Origin: Dasyornis broadbenti
Lineage: Eukaryota; Chordata; Aves; Passeriformes; Dasyornithidae
Assembly: GCA_013397935.1 (NCBI GenBank)
Contig: VZRN01006293.1
Coordinates: 407,988-471,987 of the forward strand
Direction: 5' to 3'
Length of the DNA stretch: 64,000 nucleotides
Position 1 is the first letter of the stretch. Each line of letters begins with the position of its first letter. Of this stretch, positions 40,452-52,180 are shown piece after piece. The notes under the pieces were generated by a model that searched no databases, was not told where the DNA came from, and was given only the letters and a program-made list of their open reading frames with translations. Made by a program: the position numbers and the translations under genes.

Positions 40452-40456
40452 GTAAA
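40452..40456. repeat. Target-site duplication, right copy (GTAAA)
   Basis: The matching direct repeat at the other end of the solo LTR. Confidence 0.8.
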
Positions 40457-40597
40457 AAGAAAAAAAAAAAACCACATTAAATATGTCAAATAAATTGGTT
40501 ATCAGCCATTCCATGTCACAAACTGTCAAAAAATTATAGATTTCTAAAGTTAAATACCTGTTTATAAAGATTCATTATAGATTTATAAAGATAAACA

Positions 40598-41257
40598 TCT
40601 GAACATGCTGAACATGAGCCGTTGTGTGCCCAGGTGGCCAAGTAGGCCAATGGCAATCCTGGCTTTTGTCAACAATAGTGTGGCCAGCAGGACCAGAGAA
40701 CTGATTGTCCCCATGTACTTGGCACTGGTGAGGCCAGACTTAAAATCCTGTGTTCAGTTTTGGACCCCCCCACTACAAGAAAGGCATTGAGCTGCTGGAG
40801 TGTTTCCAGAGAAGGGCAATTGAGCTGGGGGAAGGTCTAGAGGGTAAATCCTATGAGGAATTGTTGACAGAGCTTGTGGTTGTTTAGCCTGGAGAAAAGG
40901 AAGCTCAGGGCAAATTGATCTCTACAACTGCCTGAAAGGAGGTTGTAGCCTGAAAGGAGGTTGTAGCCAGATGGGGGTCAGTCTCTTCTCCCAGGTAACA
41001 AGTGACTAGAGGACATGGCCTCAAGCTGCACCAGGGGAGGCTCAGGTTCAACATCAGGAAGAATTTCTTCATGGTAACAGTAGTCAAGCATTGGAATAGG
41101 CTCTCCAGGGAGGTGGCAGAGTCACTGTTATTGGAGGTGTTCAAAAAAAACAACTGAACGTGACACTCAATGCCATGGTATAGTTGACAAGGTGGTGGCT
41201 GGCCAAAGGTTGGACTTGATCTCAGAGGTTTCTTCCAACTTAAAGGATTCTGTGATA
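40598..41257 (+). mobile_element. CR1 LINE 3' end, sense orientation
   Basis: A 5'-truncated CR1 copy of about 660 bp. Recognisable in order are CAGGTGGCCAAGTAGGCCAA, GTGTGGCCAGCAGGACCAG, GGCACTGGTGAGGCC, TGTGTTCAGTTTTGGACC, CAGAGAAGGGCAATTGAGCT, GTTTAGCCTGGAGAAAAGGA, GTCTCTTCTCCCAGGTAACA, and the terminal GATTCTGTGATAC. It is better preserved than the 13939 copy. The last codons of ORF2 and the 3' UTR are covered, but no long open frame survives. An 18-bp unit is duplicated inside it (40931-40966). Confidence 0.93.
40931..40966. repeat. 18-bp tandem duplication inside CR1
   Basis: The unit CCTGAAAGGAGGTTGTAG occurs twice in a row with no mismatch. Ordinary CR1 copies carry this block once, so the duplication arose in or after this copy. 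Confidence 0.9.
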
Positions 41258-42598
41258 CATTGATAATTTAAAAATTAGTGGTTATATAATTCTAAACCTG
41301 TTAATATTTTGGCTGTTAGGGGTTTTGGAATAAATAAAGGGAAATTTATAATATGTTCTCTTTCAAGCAACTGTCAATCAAATATGGTAGTGTTTCACTG
41401 AATTTTTCAGTTTATTTTTCCTACTGCATTGTGTATTTTCCATTAATGAGAATAGAGGAGGAGGGATGAACAGGATCACACAAACCTGTCATTATTACAT
41501 GATTTAAAATACACAACCATACAGTTTTCAACAGATAACATCATGGATTAACAGTTGCCAAGGCAAATTATCATAATTAATTGCATTGGCTAAAGTGCAT
41601 CAGATTCTTAAGTTAAACTGTTAGACAAATAATTCAAGAGTTTCTTCTGGCTGATTTCTAAATTTAGAGTAATATCCATGACAGTGGAGTTGTCTGGACA
41701 CTAATGCAATGTTTTTATGCATTTTAGTAGGATGCCACAGTATGAAGTAAAGCAACCTCAGGAGTGAATCCTGATGTTCTTCCCTCAGCAGCAGGAATTC
41801 CTAGAAAGCTTTATAATGCCATTAGAAAAGTCCTCTCACATGCAATTTTATTGCTGCTCCCAGAATTTTTTTCTCTTCTAGAAGAGTCTTAACTATAACA
41901 AAAAGCTAACGAATGCTTTACACAAGCTTAACACGTCCTGTGCAAGGCTTCAAACACCAGGAGGTTCCACCATAGACCAACTGTTTTGTCACCTAGGTGT
42001 TTCATGTCACAGCAGCTGGCCTTGCCACATGTGCAGTTTGCCAAATGATATCTTACCGCTTAAGCACAGATTATCTCCATGAACAGGACACTGAGCTGGG
42101 CACTTTACTTTCATTCCAGTATATGAAAGTATATGCTGTTGGCACACGTACTCTTGTGAATTTTCTGCTTTTGTTTCTTTCTGCAGAGGAAAAGAGCTAG
42201 ACTACACCCCATTAACTGGCAAAAGAAATACATTCTAAAGTAGTATTTTTGTCAGTTTTGCCATTCTAAATGTACTTGTGTCTGTCGTGTAATTTAAATT
42301 CTTTCCAAGGTTTCTGTTCCCCATTACCTCTTCAATATAAACTTATTTCATTTGGAGTTTAGCTCCCCTTCAGGCACATTTGATTAGGAATTTCCCAGTC
42401 TGACAATGAAATAATGAACTAAATCTGAGTCACGCTTGCTGTTTTAAGTGGGTGAATATGCTCATTGCTTCCTTAGCATATTAGTGATTGGTCCTTGTTT
42501 ATCCAGTTTGGATGTCAATGAGATTTTCTGCTATGGGTTAGGCTCACTTCCCTTCTCTGTAAAGAGACAAAATGAGGACAAGTAGCAAAGGCTTTTAG

Positions 42599-42624
42599 AT
42601 TTTTCTAATCTAAATTAGAAAAAT
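42599..42624. repeat. Perfect AT-rich inverted repeat (11-bp arms, 4-base loop)
   Basis: ATTTTTCTAAT (42599-42609) and ATTAGAAAAAT (42614-42624) are exact reverse complements separated by CTAA. It could form a small hairpin or cruciform. It has no GC in the stem beyond one pair per arm and no transposon context, so chance is likely. Confidence 0.6.
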
Positions 42625-43043
42625 ATCTTGATTTTTCAAAGCAAACCATATTTATATCTTAGTCTTTGGAGATTCAGGCATCTATTCCATTTTACTGTTT
42701 TGTGCCATGATTTATAACCAGGAAAAAAATGCTGGGGTTTTCTTTCAATCCTTAGTCTGCTTACACCCACAAGTGGACTCAGTTTCTATCACTAGCAATC
42801 AAAAACTTTCTCTTTACTGAAGAGTTCATGCTTGTTCCACCACCAGCAAAGCTCTGGACTGAAAAAGAGCAAGTGCTGATACTGAGTTGCTGCCACAACT
42901 CTAATGAATGTATCCTGTATCAGGTGATAGCAATGGTGTGAAGCACTGGTACTAGTGCAGCACTGTATCCTCAAAGTTCTACCGATTCTGGACTCTCAGC
43001 TGCAGATTGTGTCGGCACCAGCAGCAAGGACAGAAGACTGAAG

Positions 43044-43593
43044 ATGTCAGGGGCCTTTCTCCCACTGCTTTCCTATGTTGGCTCCATTTCTCAGCAGGGT
43101 GCCAGAGGAGACCACGGGGATTTACCAAATATCTGTGTAGAGTTGGTGGAGATATCTGGGTTTTGGAGACGGAGTGTGGTGATGGAGAATGTCATAACTC
43201 ATGGGCCGGAGGAAAATCAGAGAGTGACACTGTCACAGTTCCAACCTGAGCTATAACATGTAGCATGTTCTTCAAGGGAAACCCCACTAGTTGGGCGCTG
43301 GAGGTTTAGTGAGGGCAGAAGAGGGGAACGTGTCTGTCTTGCTGAAGGCTGAGCTCTCTGACTTCCTCTTCCTGAGGAATACATCCTTGCCTAATCAAGG
43401 TATTCAGTGTTACATTGGTGGAACAAACCAGACATGGCTGTGGACTGGAAAGACCTGCACTTTTAACTGTAGAGGAAACAGCACACCAGGGGTGAGCAGT
43501 AAAGATCTGTCTGCTTTCCCATTTACCCTGGAAGGTAGCATTGGTAAAGCTGATGCTGCTTGTGACCCCATCTTCCGAGCATCTTCAGAATAA
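43044..43593 (+). pseudogene. Possible decayed cysteine-rich (uPAR/Ly6-like) coding remnant
   Basis: This is tentative. Two open stretches on the same strand lie close together. The first is 43044-43253 (70 codons, starts MSGAFLPLLSYVG, contains CVELVEISGFWRR). The second is 43291-43593 (100 codons, contains LPNQGIQCY and CTFNCRGNSTPGVSSKDLS). What is seen: the second stretch has the pattern C-x2-C-[KR]-G-N-S-T-x-G-x-S-S, which recalls the start of a urokinase-receptor three-finger domain. The first has an LVE-type stretch and a Thr-His/Asn pattern that might belong to the same family. The region is locally more GC-rich than its surroundings. The frames do not join, there is no intact cysteine framework, and no poly(A) tail or target-site duplication is visible. 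It could be a degraded gene or retrocopy, or chance. Confidence 0.3.
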
Positions 43594-46500
43594 GAAATAC
43601 AATAACAAGATGTCGTCTCAGTCTTGTTCATGATAGAACACAGGACTCTGTGGCACTTCAGCCTCTTCTAGCAAACCTGAGCTCACAGATGTCTCATCTG
43701 CAGTGTGGCCTAGGAATTGCATTGGCACTTTTGTGTTCCCTCTGATCATGGCATTGGCAGATGATTCGTGCTCTTTGTGATAGCTTTTAGTACCTCTCTT
43801 TATTTGAATCAGAAAATACATTTAATGAATAATTTTTTTCTTTGAATTTGTGCTTTAAGTGTGTCTTTTTTGTTTTTAATGTATAAACTCAAAATACTTA
43901 TGCATACAGTCAGTGCTACCATGAAGAGATCTTTTCACTGAAAGATGAAACCTAGCCTTCCTGACTCTGCAGGACAAGGGGCAAAATGTTTTCTTTCCAC
44001 ATAGGAAGATTTAGAACAGTATGTTCAGTGGCTGTTCTGTGCCAAACAAAGTCTCATCTTCATTCATATACCCTAAAGAACCTGCTTATTAAAATCCTAC
44101 AGAAATGTGATAGAAACAAAGATATTTATTAAGCTAACTCTTCTGGAGTTGAGAAATACCTGTCCCTGGCAACGTACAGCAGAAATGCTCTTCCTTATTC
44201 CCTTCCAAGCATAGGGAGGTTTTTAAGTTACCTGCTGTAGAGGATTGTCTGATTATATCTGTATGGCTACTTGCCTGCCCTAAAGTGAGGCAAATAAATA
44301 TGCCTTAACTATAAAGGCACTGTTTGGTTGTGAGAATTTAGCTTCTTCTCACTCAAGTTCACTTTCAGTAGGAAGATTTGCAATAACTAAAATGAGCATA
44401 ATCTTTTTCCTGTCAAGTTTCTGTAATAGTTTTGTGAATACATTGGATATTGCCAGTGAGGTTTCAGAGGGAGTGAATACGAAAGATACAAGGTGAAAGT
44501 GAAAAGACTAACAGTAGTTTGGAGGCTGCATGATTTATTCATTGCAAGTTTATATCTGGTATCAGCTGTTAGCTAGCCTTTCTGATGATTAATCTTTACT
44601 GATGTATTTCTGGAGCACTCTGAGTTAATAGATATGAGGATAACAAGGAAGACAGGTTATGCTTTTTGTGCTGTCACTTCCCTTGTTTATTCTCATAGAC
44701 TTTTTCAGTTCTTGTTCCTATTTGAACAAGATTTGGGGAGCTGATTTCAACTTATCCTAGTCCTAGGAATTACGCTTGCTTTATTAGGATGTGTCACATA
44801 CATATTCCATAGATATTCTGTGATCAGAGGGTATCTGGGGCTTTTTTACATGCAGAGGTTTCCAATGTACTTAGCTCATGTGTTTTTCTGGATGGTACCT
44901 AAAAAGTACAATGTGCTACCAAGTTTTTCTCATTCTTATTGTGCTACTTCTTGAATGCTGTCTTGTGAACTCTACACATCTGTGCAGTTTTATGGTCTCT
45001 TTATGCCTGCTCTCCATCCTAATGGATGCTTCTGCCCTCCATGCAGCCCATTGCCCTCTGTTTTAGCCAAGACTTCCTACTCTCCTAATTCTTTCCCCAG
45101 GCCTTGCCATCTCCATTGTAACTAAAAATGTTCCATGTGGAAACTATCAATGCCTCATTAAACACTATTCTGTTGATAAGTCCTTCCTTTCCTTTATTTA
45201 AACAAGAATAATCACTTAACCATAGAAACATGTCAAAATGGTCTGGTGTAGGTCTAATCAGACTGAATGCATCTTGCAGTTGCATAATGTATTGATTATC
45301 TACCATAATTGTGTTATTAGCCATCCTCTTACTACTCAGAATCTGTGGATTAGGTATCTGGTCTTTTATGGATGTTTTTTAATGATTATTGTTGTAGTAA
45401 TGAGTTGCTGGTAAATAGATTTCCAAGAAATCTCAGGACTGTTCTGAAACATTGCCACCTTGTGGCTTCTGGAAGATCACCGTCTTTAACAGTGCTATTT
45501 CATGTACTTGGAAGAAAGGGCGTAGCATAGTTGGATTTGCAATAATTCACTAATGAAATCTGCTGCCTTTGTGTTCCAGCTTACAGAAAATATAAATGAA
45601 TTCTAATAGTTTTACACAACATTGTTCTTCCATGCATTGCACTAGGCTTCTTTTTTCTCTCCTTTTGTTTTTGTTGTCGTTTTTCCTTAAGGGGAGTTAA
45701 AATGGCAGTGCAGTGTAATATAAGGGTGACAGAGATTGTGAACCCGCTGAGAAGTACCTTTTAAAATTATGCAAAGTTGGTCATGGTATCATGGTATTAT
45801 TAGGTAGCAGGTATTAATATTTAGGATGTACTTTGGTGTCCCCACTGACTAACTAGAAACTGAATCTCAAAATTATATAGATGAGTTAACTCTGAAACAG
45901 TCTTATTAATGTTTTATATGCATGCCTGATGCTTGTCTTGTCTAGGGAGAAAAATTTGTTTCAAAATATGGTGGCACTTTCCTCTTAAGTATAGCAATAA
46001 CAAAAGAAGATCTGTGATAGACTGCAAAATTTTTTGGGTTAGATTTCATGTTCCGTATTGTAAAAAGAATTTGTAGAGTAGATGATCCAAATTTCCTTTC
46101 TTCTGTGAGCTCCTTTTACTATTTGTCGTCATTGTTGGACTGTTACTATAACAAACAAAAGTATTCATGTTTTATCAGCCAAGAAACAAGTACATCAAAC
46201 CTGGTTTTGTCACATTTATTTTTCACTTTCTTCCTTTCTGAAGTCCCTATGAAAATGCAAAAAACAAGGTAACATGGTAATGAAGTCTATCCTGAACAAT
46301 GTGGTTCAGTGCTAGGGAGGGCAAAAAAAGACCGGGATCTAGAGAGCCATCCAGACTTACTGCTTTCCCCAGGATGAGATTGGGAACCTCCAAGTCCCAT
46401 TCACACCAAGTTCCACAAGACAGATCTCTCTGTCATCCAGCTGTAGGGCCCAGACTCCCTGATGGGTGAGGGCAGTGCCAGCATGCTGGCTGGAAAGAGC

Positions 46501-47638
46501 AGGTCAGGAGGAACTTAATGAAGCTGACAGAAAGCAATGGAGATGTATCCAGAACAGCCCTGTTCTCATGGAACTGAATAGCATGCAAAGCAATGCGTTT
46601 TTCTACATGGCCTTTCCAGACTGTAACTTCAGTCTCAAAATTAATTCCAGCAGGTGTACATGTACAGTAGGATATGAGGACAGTGAGCAATGAGATTCAA
46701 AGAACCAGAGAAACACAAGAGCCTGCAGCTCTGAGGCAATGCTACATTTCCCTTGGTTGCTTCTCTCAGCTTGGTCGCTTATCTCAGAAAAACTGACAAC
46801 TGTTTCTTTTGATAAAGTAGTCTGCTCTGAGTATAAATAATATTTGCATTTTGTTTTCTTTATATCTCTCATGATAAACTACAGGAATACAATTTAGCAT
46901 GGGGAAGCACAGCAAGTGTATCCATGTTTTGGGTGGAAGTATTTTGAGGAGTCTTTCAGCTGCACACTGAGCAACTGGAAAGAAAGAAGAGGATGCTGGC
47001 TAGAAACATTTAAGATATTTATGTGCATTTGAGCATTCTTTTCTGGTGAGGGGAGTGTGGATTCATGAAATGATTTACAGCCTGCTGAAAGAATTTGTAT
47101 CACAGTCATTTCCCATACAGATGTCAAAATGAATCATTTTGTACAATAGGAATAACTGCATAATGTTGTTTGGGGAGCTGCATGAAATGATTCTAAATCA
47201 AGGTGAAAATTTCAAAGGACTTTGCGTAAGTTCTAAGTGTCTGAAATGAGCAGTAGGATGAGAAAAGAGGATGACTTTCAAACTGGGAGTGGGATGGGCA
47301 TCTTCAATTGGAGGCAGGCACAAGAAGTATATTAGGAATATGCACTGGGGACTTCCATAAAAGCAGAACTGGGATGCTGGTGGGAGATGCTGTCCAGGGC
47401 AGGGATGGAGATAGAAGAGGGAGCTGTGGTGAGAAGACTCCAAATTGGAGAAAGCTGAAGAGAGCGTTGGGGCAGAAAAGAGCATGCAGATGAGGGGGGT
47501 TTTTTCATCAATAGTCTCTGCTTGCTTCTTTCCTCTCCCTTCTCAGAAATGAGAATCACACAACTGCTAGAGAATGTTGAGCCTTGAGCTCCTCTGCTGT
47601 TTCAGAAGCCCCACTTGTGTGAGGCAAGGTAGCAAGAT

Positions 47639-47692
47639 GGCTTCAGGCCTCCCCAGGAGGCTTCAGGCCTCCCCAGGAGGCTTCAGGCACTC
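47639..47692. repeat. 20-bp tandem repeat, 2.5 copies
   Basis: GGCTTCAGGCCTCCCCAGGA is repeated exactly at 47639 and 47659, and a third partial copy (GGCTTCAGGC) starts at 47679. It stands immediately upstream of the CR1 scrap at 47738. Confidence 0.9.
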
Positions 47693-47737
47693 TACACTTC
47701 TAGTTCTTGTGCTGCTGTTTCCCTTGGTACACAATGG

Positions 47738-47825
47738 TCAAAGGAAACCTCTGGAGATTATCCAGCCCAAACACTCCCTCAGAGCAGGACTGCCAGCAAG
47801 ACCAGGTCTGGTCAACTGTAGCATT
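47738..47825 (-). mobile_element. Short CR1 fragment, antisense
   Basis: AAACCTCTGGAGATTATCCA, then CCCAAACACTCCCTCAGAGC, match the complement of the CR1 3' region (the usual form reads like ACCTCTGGAGATCATC with CCAACCCCCTGCTCAGAGCA). Under 100 bp and diverged. The end with the terminal octamers is missing. Confidence 0.6.
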
Positions 47826-50788
47826 TTCAAATAACTATTGAAGTTTTAACTTCAATCCAACCTGGAATGCAAGTTGCAATCCAGGATCTTGTACTTGTAA
47901 ATAGGGTTGAGAATATTCCAAGTAGTAACACAGGGTCTTTCTGTCCAATAACAATGGGAAACACTTTTTTAAATCCATTTCCTGCCTGTGCATATTTTCC
48001 TTCTTTGCTGTGGGCATAATGTTGTTATTAGTTGTTGAATAGGGCCAAGGTAACACTGAGCCATTCCTAATTGATTTGGTATGCGCATTTGACTTGCCTT
48101 GGGGTCAAAATAAATGTTTATTACTCCTCTGATTTCTAGTGATGCTGCATAACTGTGGGAGAAATGTTTTTCTAAATTGAGTGTCCTTTTCAAAAAGTCT
48201 TCATTACTATACAGTTGTCAGAGGCAGCCTGGTTTGCCTTTTGAAATCCCAGAACAGGACTGGGAGTGTAATGCTGTGAATGAAGGAGACCTAGGTCCTC
48301 ATCTATCATTTTCTCCTCTTAGTGAGATTTCTGCAGGGAATGCAAAATCATTGACTGACAATTGCAGTCTCTGAAAAGAATGTTTTTTCAACATGTGATT
48401 TCACTTTAGACTATGTTAATGTTAAGTGAAAATCTACAGCAGGAGAAGAGTGTACAAATTCCTAAAATAGTGTAAGTTGGTCATAGGGCCAAAATTTAAT
48501 GTTCTGTGTAGAAAACAGCTGTAATAATCCTAAACAATATTGTGAATCAGTGAGAAAGATTAAAATGTGGAAACATTTTGTTTCTACTAGACCTTGCGTT
48601 TAGGAATATGTCACCTGTTGAGGCTCCCTCAATACAAAATAATTTGTTACCAGTTAGAAGGTTTGCAACACGAGTGTTGTTTTATTTTGGTAAAAACTGT
48701 TGCTAATTGATTTGCTCCCTGTGCTACTTTCCATTTTTCCTGCCATTACCCATTCCTGTTAGAGACAACAACCACTTGAGTATGAATGTCAGCATAAATG
48801 TGAGTGGTCTTCTTTTAGTTCTGTCACTTGTTCTATTCAATGCCCTGTGCAGCCATACACATCTAGTTTTCCTTTTAGCCTGGTTTTCAGATTATTTTTA
48901 TAATCAGATCAGCCATACAGGAGCAAAAGAAAAAACTGGACAAAAATAGTAGGACTTGCTGAATAGAGATCCAGACAGAGCCCTTTCCCAAACCTTCCAA
49001 CAGCTATACTTTTTGTACATGAATTCGCTCTTGCTGCTCCAAAACTCTGAGTCCTTGAGCATTCCTTTGGCTGACCTGAAGGGCAATACTGCTTTGCTTG
49101 ACAGATGAGATTTTGCCAAAAATGGAAGAGACTTTTCTTATATTTTTTCTAGAGAGCTGGATGCTGTCTTTCATTTATTTTCAGTATTTTGCTACTTTGC
49201 ATTGCAGGGTTCTTTCTTACATTTTCCAGTCTCCCCTTCAATGACAAATCCTTACAGTCATGATGTTGCTTCCCTTCTTGGTCTGAAAGGTCAGCAGTGG
49301 CTGCCCTTTGAGAAAGCCATAATTGAGTCTTTCCTCACTTGGTGAGTCTGAGGCTGCCAACCCTCTTCGTATGCACTCTACAATTCTTCAGCAGTAATCC
49401 ATCTTCTTTCGTTTTTCTCAGCTCTTATGACAAAAGCAAGCCGTCACAATTTGAGAGAGGAGTTTTATATGTTCCCTTCAGGTCTTGTTATAGTCAATGT
49501 AATGTGTATAGGAATCATTATTTTTGGAGCCTCTCTTAATACATCTGACATCTGCACATTTCAGAGATGTCAAGTGCTGCATCCTACAGCTCTCCAATGC
49601 TGTCTTCACAGTAATGATTCTTATTACTGCCCTGGATTCCATGTTATTTGCCATGCACTGCAGACAATATCTGTGAGCTTTTTATTCACATCTTGCATTG
49701 TAATTGTGTTTGTAGGCCACAGAAGAACTATTCTTATCTGGTTAGCACTGGTCTCTGGAAGAACTTGTCAGTATAATTTCTGTTTGCCTGTTTGTCTGGT
49801 TAAGTTTGACTTTCTAAGAAACAGAAGTTTAAAACCCACTTTTTCCATAACAGTTTTGGAATTTACTAACCCATTTCAGTAAAACAGCAAAGATCTTGTT
49901 TAGTATGCTCACTGAAAGAGAAGCTACAGAGAACATTTAGTCCTTATCAGACATTGTAAATTTCACATCCAGAGCTGTACTTTTGAAATTCCAGCATCAC
50001 TTATGCCATCTTAAGCACCAGAGAATTTAACCGTCAGTCCAAATTCCTCTCTTGTATGGGTTCTCTATTGTCTGAGAGGTGGTCAGCTCATTTTATAACC
50101 CTGGTATATTTCTCTAAACACAGTAAATCAACTTTAAGACACAAGTAGCAGGCAACATAAGATCATAAGATCCACTGTTGACAAAATACTTGGTTTGGAT
50201 TGTAACCAAAAATTGGGGTTACCCAAATACAATTCTGCTGCAGCAATATAAGCATACTTAATTAAATCAACATAAGAATTATAGTGAATAACCATTTTCT
50301 AGTGATGTGAGACACTTCGGTTAATTGGAAATTTCTGCATGTATAAAGTGTCAACAAATGTTTAATTCCATAATTTTCTTTGCAATATTCTTGGCATACA
50401 TATAAGAGCAGTAGGAAATAGACTTAGATAATGATCCTTAGCCTCAAGACAACGTGATCACCACAAACATATGACAGAACTTTAGTCTAAAGTGCACCAG
50501 GGCAGTTCTGCAAAATGAAACATTCCATCTTTCAGTGTGTCTTCTGGAAGAAACTGTAAAAATAACAAAACCTCCGAATAGACTTTGAGTATTATTTGAT
50601 GGCTTTATCTGGTGAATGTGTGCATATGAGCAACACAAAGCACTTGCAGATACCCTCTTCTCAGTGTTAATTTTTGCTCCTAATTTGTTTAATATCAATT
50701 AACTAAGAGGAGGATATGGGTGGGCCAAAATATGCACTTCTGTGGCATCTCGCAGCTGCCATTGTAGTGGCTCTCGATTGTCAGATAA

Positions 50789-51190
50789 CAGAATCATAGG
50801 ATAGTTGAGGTAGGAAAGGAACTCTGGAAGTCATCTTGTCTAACCACCTTAGTTTCCAGGATGAGATGCTTCATCACTTTCCAGGACCCAAGGTGAAACT
50901 GACTGGCCTGTAGTTCACTGAGTCCTCCTTCTTGCCCTTCTTGGATATAGAAGTGACATTTTCCGGTCTTGCGCCACTTCTCCCGGTCACCATGTTTGAG
51001 GACAAGAGTGACTTTACAGTGACACCCTCCAGCTCACTCAGTGCTTGTGGATGTGTCCAGTCAGGGACCATGGACATCTATCCAGTCTGCTTAACTATTC
51101 CCTGACCAAATCCTCTTCCACCAAGGGTGCATCTTCCTTGCTCTAGCCTCACACCTCATTGTCTGGAACCTGAGATTCCTGAATCAGATC
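50789..51190 (-). mobile_element. CR1 LINE, antisense, internally deleted (3' tail joined to reverse-transcriptase region)
   Basis: The window first shows the complement of the CR1 3' end (AGAATCATAGGATAGTTGAG, then TCTGGAAGTCATCTTGTC, 50789-50850). It then passes without the usual 3' region into ORF2 sequence. The minus-strand frame 51077-50874 contains ISKKGKKEDSVNYRPVSF followed by GPGK, the recognised start of the CR1 reverse-transcriptase domain. Degenerate upstream ORF2 sequence continues to about 51190. So the rest of the reverse transcriptase and most of the 3' region are missing. The copy has an internal deletion of well over a kilobase relative to a full element (size inferred from family structure). 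It is not functional. Confidence 0.85.
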
Positions 51191-52061
51191 AGATGTGGTT
51201 ATATGAATTCATTCAGACTGTTGCCATGGCTGAAACTAGCAGGTCTGGTGCATAAGCTTGGAACTGCATTTTAAATGCCAACCATTTTCTGGGGGAAAAC
51301 ACAATTTGAGTAGGTATCTAAGGACATCTTACAACACCTAAGAACAGCAGCTGCAGATTTTCCAGATGGTACCTGAGAATGGGCCAGAATACGTGGAGAA
51401 ACAACATGGGCCTTATAGTCAATACTGACAAGATCCATAACATTAGAGACCCTTTTTATGCAGGTCAGTGACCCATACTAAAAATGTCTTTGTGAGTATA
51501 GCAAGAAGACGTGTTTAGAAGGGTTTTGTTCTGATGCAGTCCATTACAGACATTGCCACACTGGACAAAATGCCATTAAGTCTGTGCTTCTGTGACTGTT
51601 CCACTGAATTTGACAGTGGATAAATCCATCATCCACTCTCACTGCTTAATAACCAGCTGTCATAATCCTTGTAGTGTGACACTTTTATTACATCCAGGAA
51701 GAAAGAGAAAACACAAAAGGATAGTAAATGATCCTGGGAAGTCTTTCCCAGACAGATAAATGCTACTAAGAATAAAGTAAGTTGTTAATATTAGAACTGT
51801 GATGTTAATGAAAAATGTGGGCAATTATATGCTCTTGAAGCTGTTTTTTTCTGTGTAGGTTTTTTATTTATATTTTTTTTTAGTGCAGAAGACTAAAAAA
51901 AGACACCCACACAGTTTGCAGGAGTTTGAGATAAATGGTTCATATTATTTATGCAGCAGACATTTTAAGGAAGCCGATTAAGAGAAGATTGTCTAGTTTG
52001 CTACTATAAAACTTTTGAAAAATGGTAGCACAAAACTGATGTTGTTTATGTTTTCTTTCAG

Positions 52062-52180
52062 GAACGTCTCTTGATGAGCCTTCTGCCCAGAAATGTTGCA
52101 ATGGAAATGAAGGAAGACTTCCTCAAGCCTCCTGAAAGGATTTTCCACAAGATTTACATTCAAAGGCATGACAATGTTAG
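52062..52180 (+). CDS. ADCY1: ADCY1 internal exon B (lead-in to C1a catalytic domain)
   Basis: The next ADCY1 coding exon. What is seen: the acceptor is TTTTCTTTCAG and the donor is TTAG|GTAGGA. The 119 bases give 39 codons plus two bases (AG) of a split codon, so it enters in phase 0 and leaves in phase 2. The encoded sequence contains ERLLMSLLPRNVAMEMKEDF and then PPERIFHKIYIQRHDNV. Known of the family: the LLPRNVA and IYIQRHDNV segments directly precede the catalytic core of C1a, where the ILFADIVGFT motif carries the first metal-binding aspartate. That motif is not in the window. The split AG codon fits the Ser that starts the next exon in known ADCY1 proteins. Inference: this is exon 3, roughly residues 266-304 by human numbering. 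Both exons are intact with no frameshift, so the gene appears functional as far as visible. Confidence 0.97.

Larger units (their letters stand above)
33733..52061 (+). other. ADCY1: ADCY1 intron between exons A and B (intron 2, 18,329 bp)
   Basis: The complete intron is bounded by GTCAGT at 33733 and TTTCAG ending at 52061, and joins two exons in phase 0. It contains a solo LTR (39866-40451, antisense), a CR1 3' end (40598-41257, sense), an AT-rich inverted repeat (42599-42624), a possible decayed coding remnant (43044-43593), a 20-bp tandem repeat followed by a CR1 scrap (47639-47825), and an internally deleted CR1 (50789-51190, antisense). The blocks 33740-39860, 41260-43040, 43600-47630, 47830-50780 and 51190-52060 show nothing I can name. 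The longest open frames there (161 codons on the minus strand at 34627-35112, and 151 codons on the plus strand at 49427-49882) have no recognisable motifs. Confidence 0.95.

Noticed and set aside
40905..41153. Minus-strand open frame inside the CR1 3' end
   Set aside because: A shadow of CR1. Its repeated ATTSFQA segment simply reflects the 18-bp duplication at 40931-40966.
46290..46690. Possible CR1 or unknown repeat (contains AGGAGGAACTTAATGAAGCT)
   Set aside because: That short phrase recalls CR1, but the flanking sequence does not follow the element on either side. The match is too short to call.
49427..49882. 151-codon open frame on the plus strand with several hydrophobic stretches
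   Set aside because: The hydrophobicity comes from T-rich sequence read in this frame. There is no family motif and an overlapping frame is also open, so it was not called a gene.
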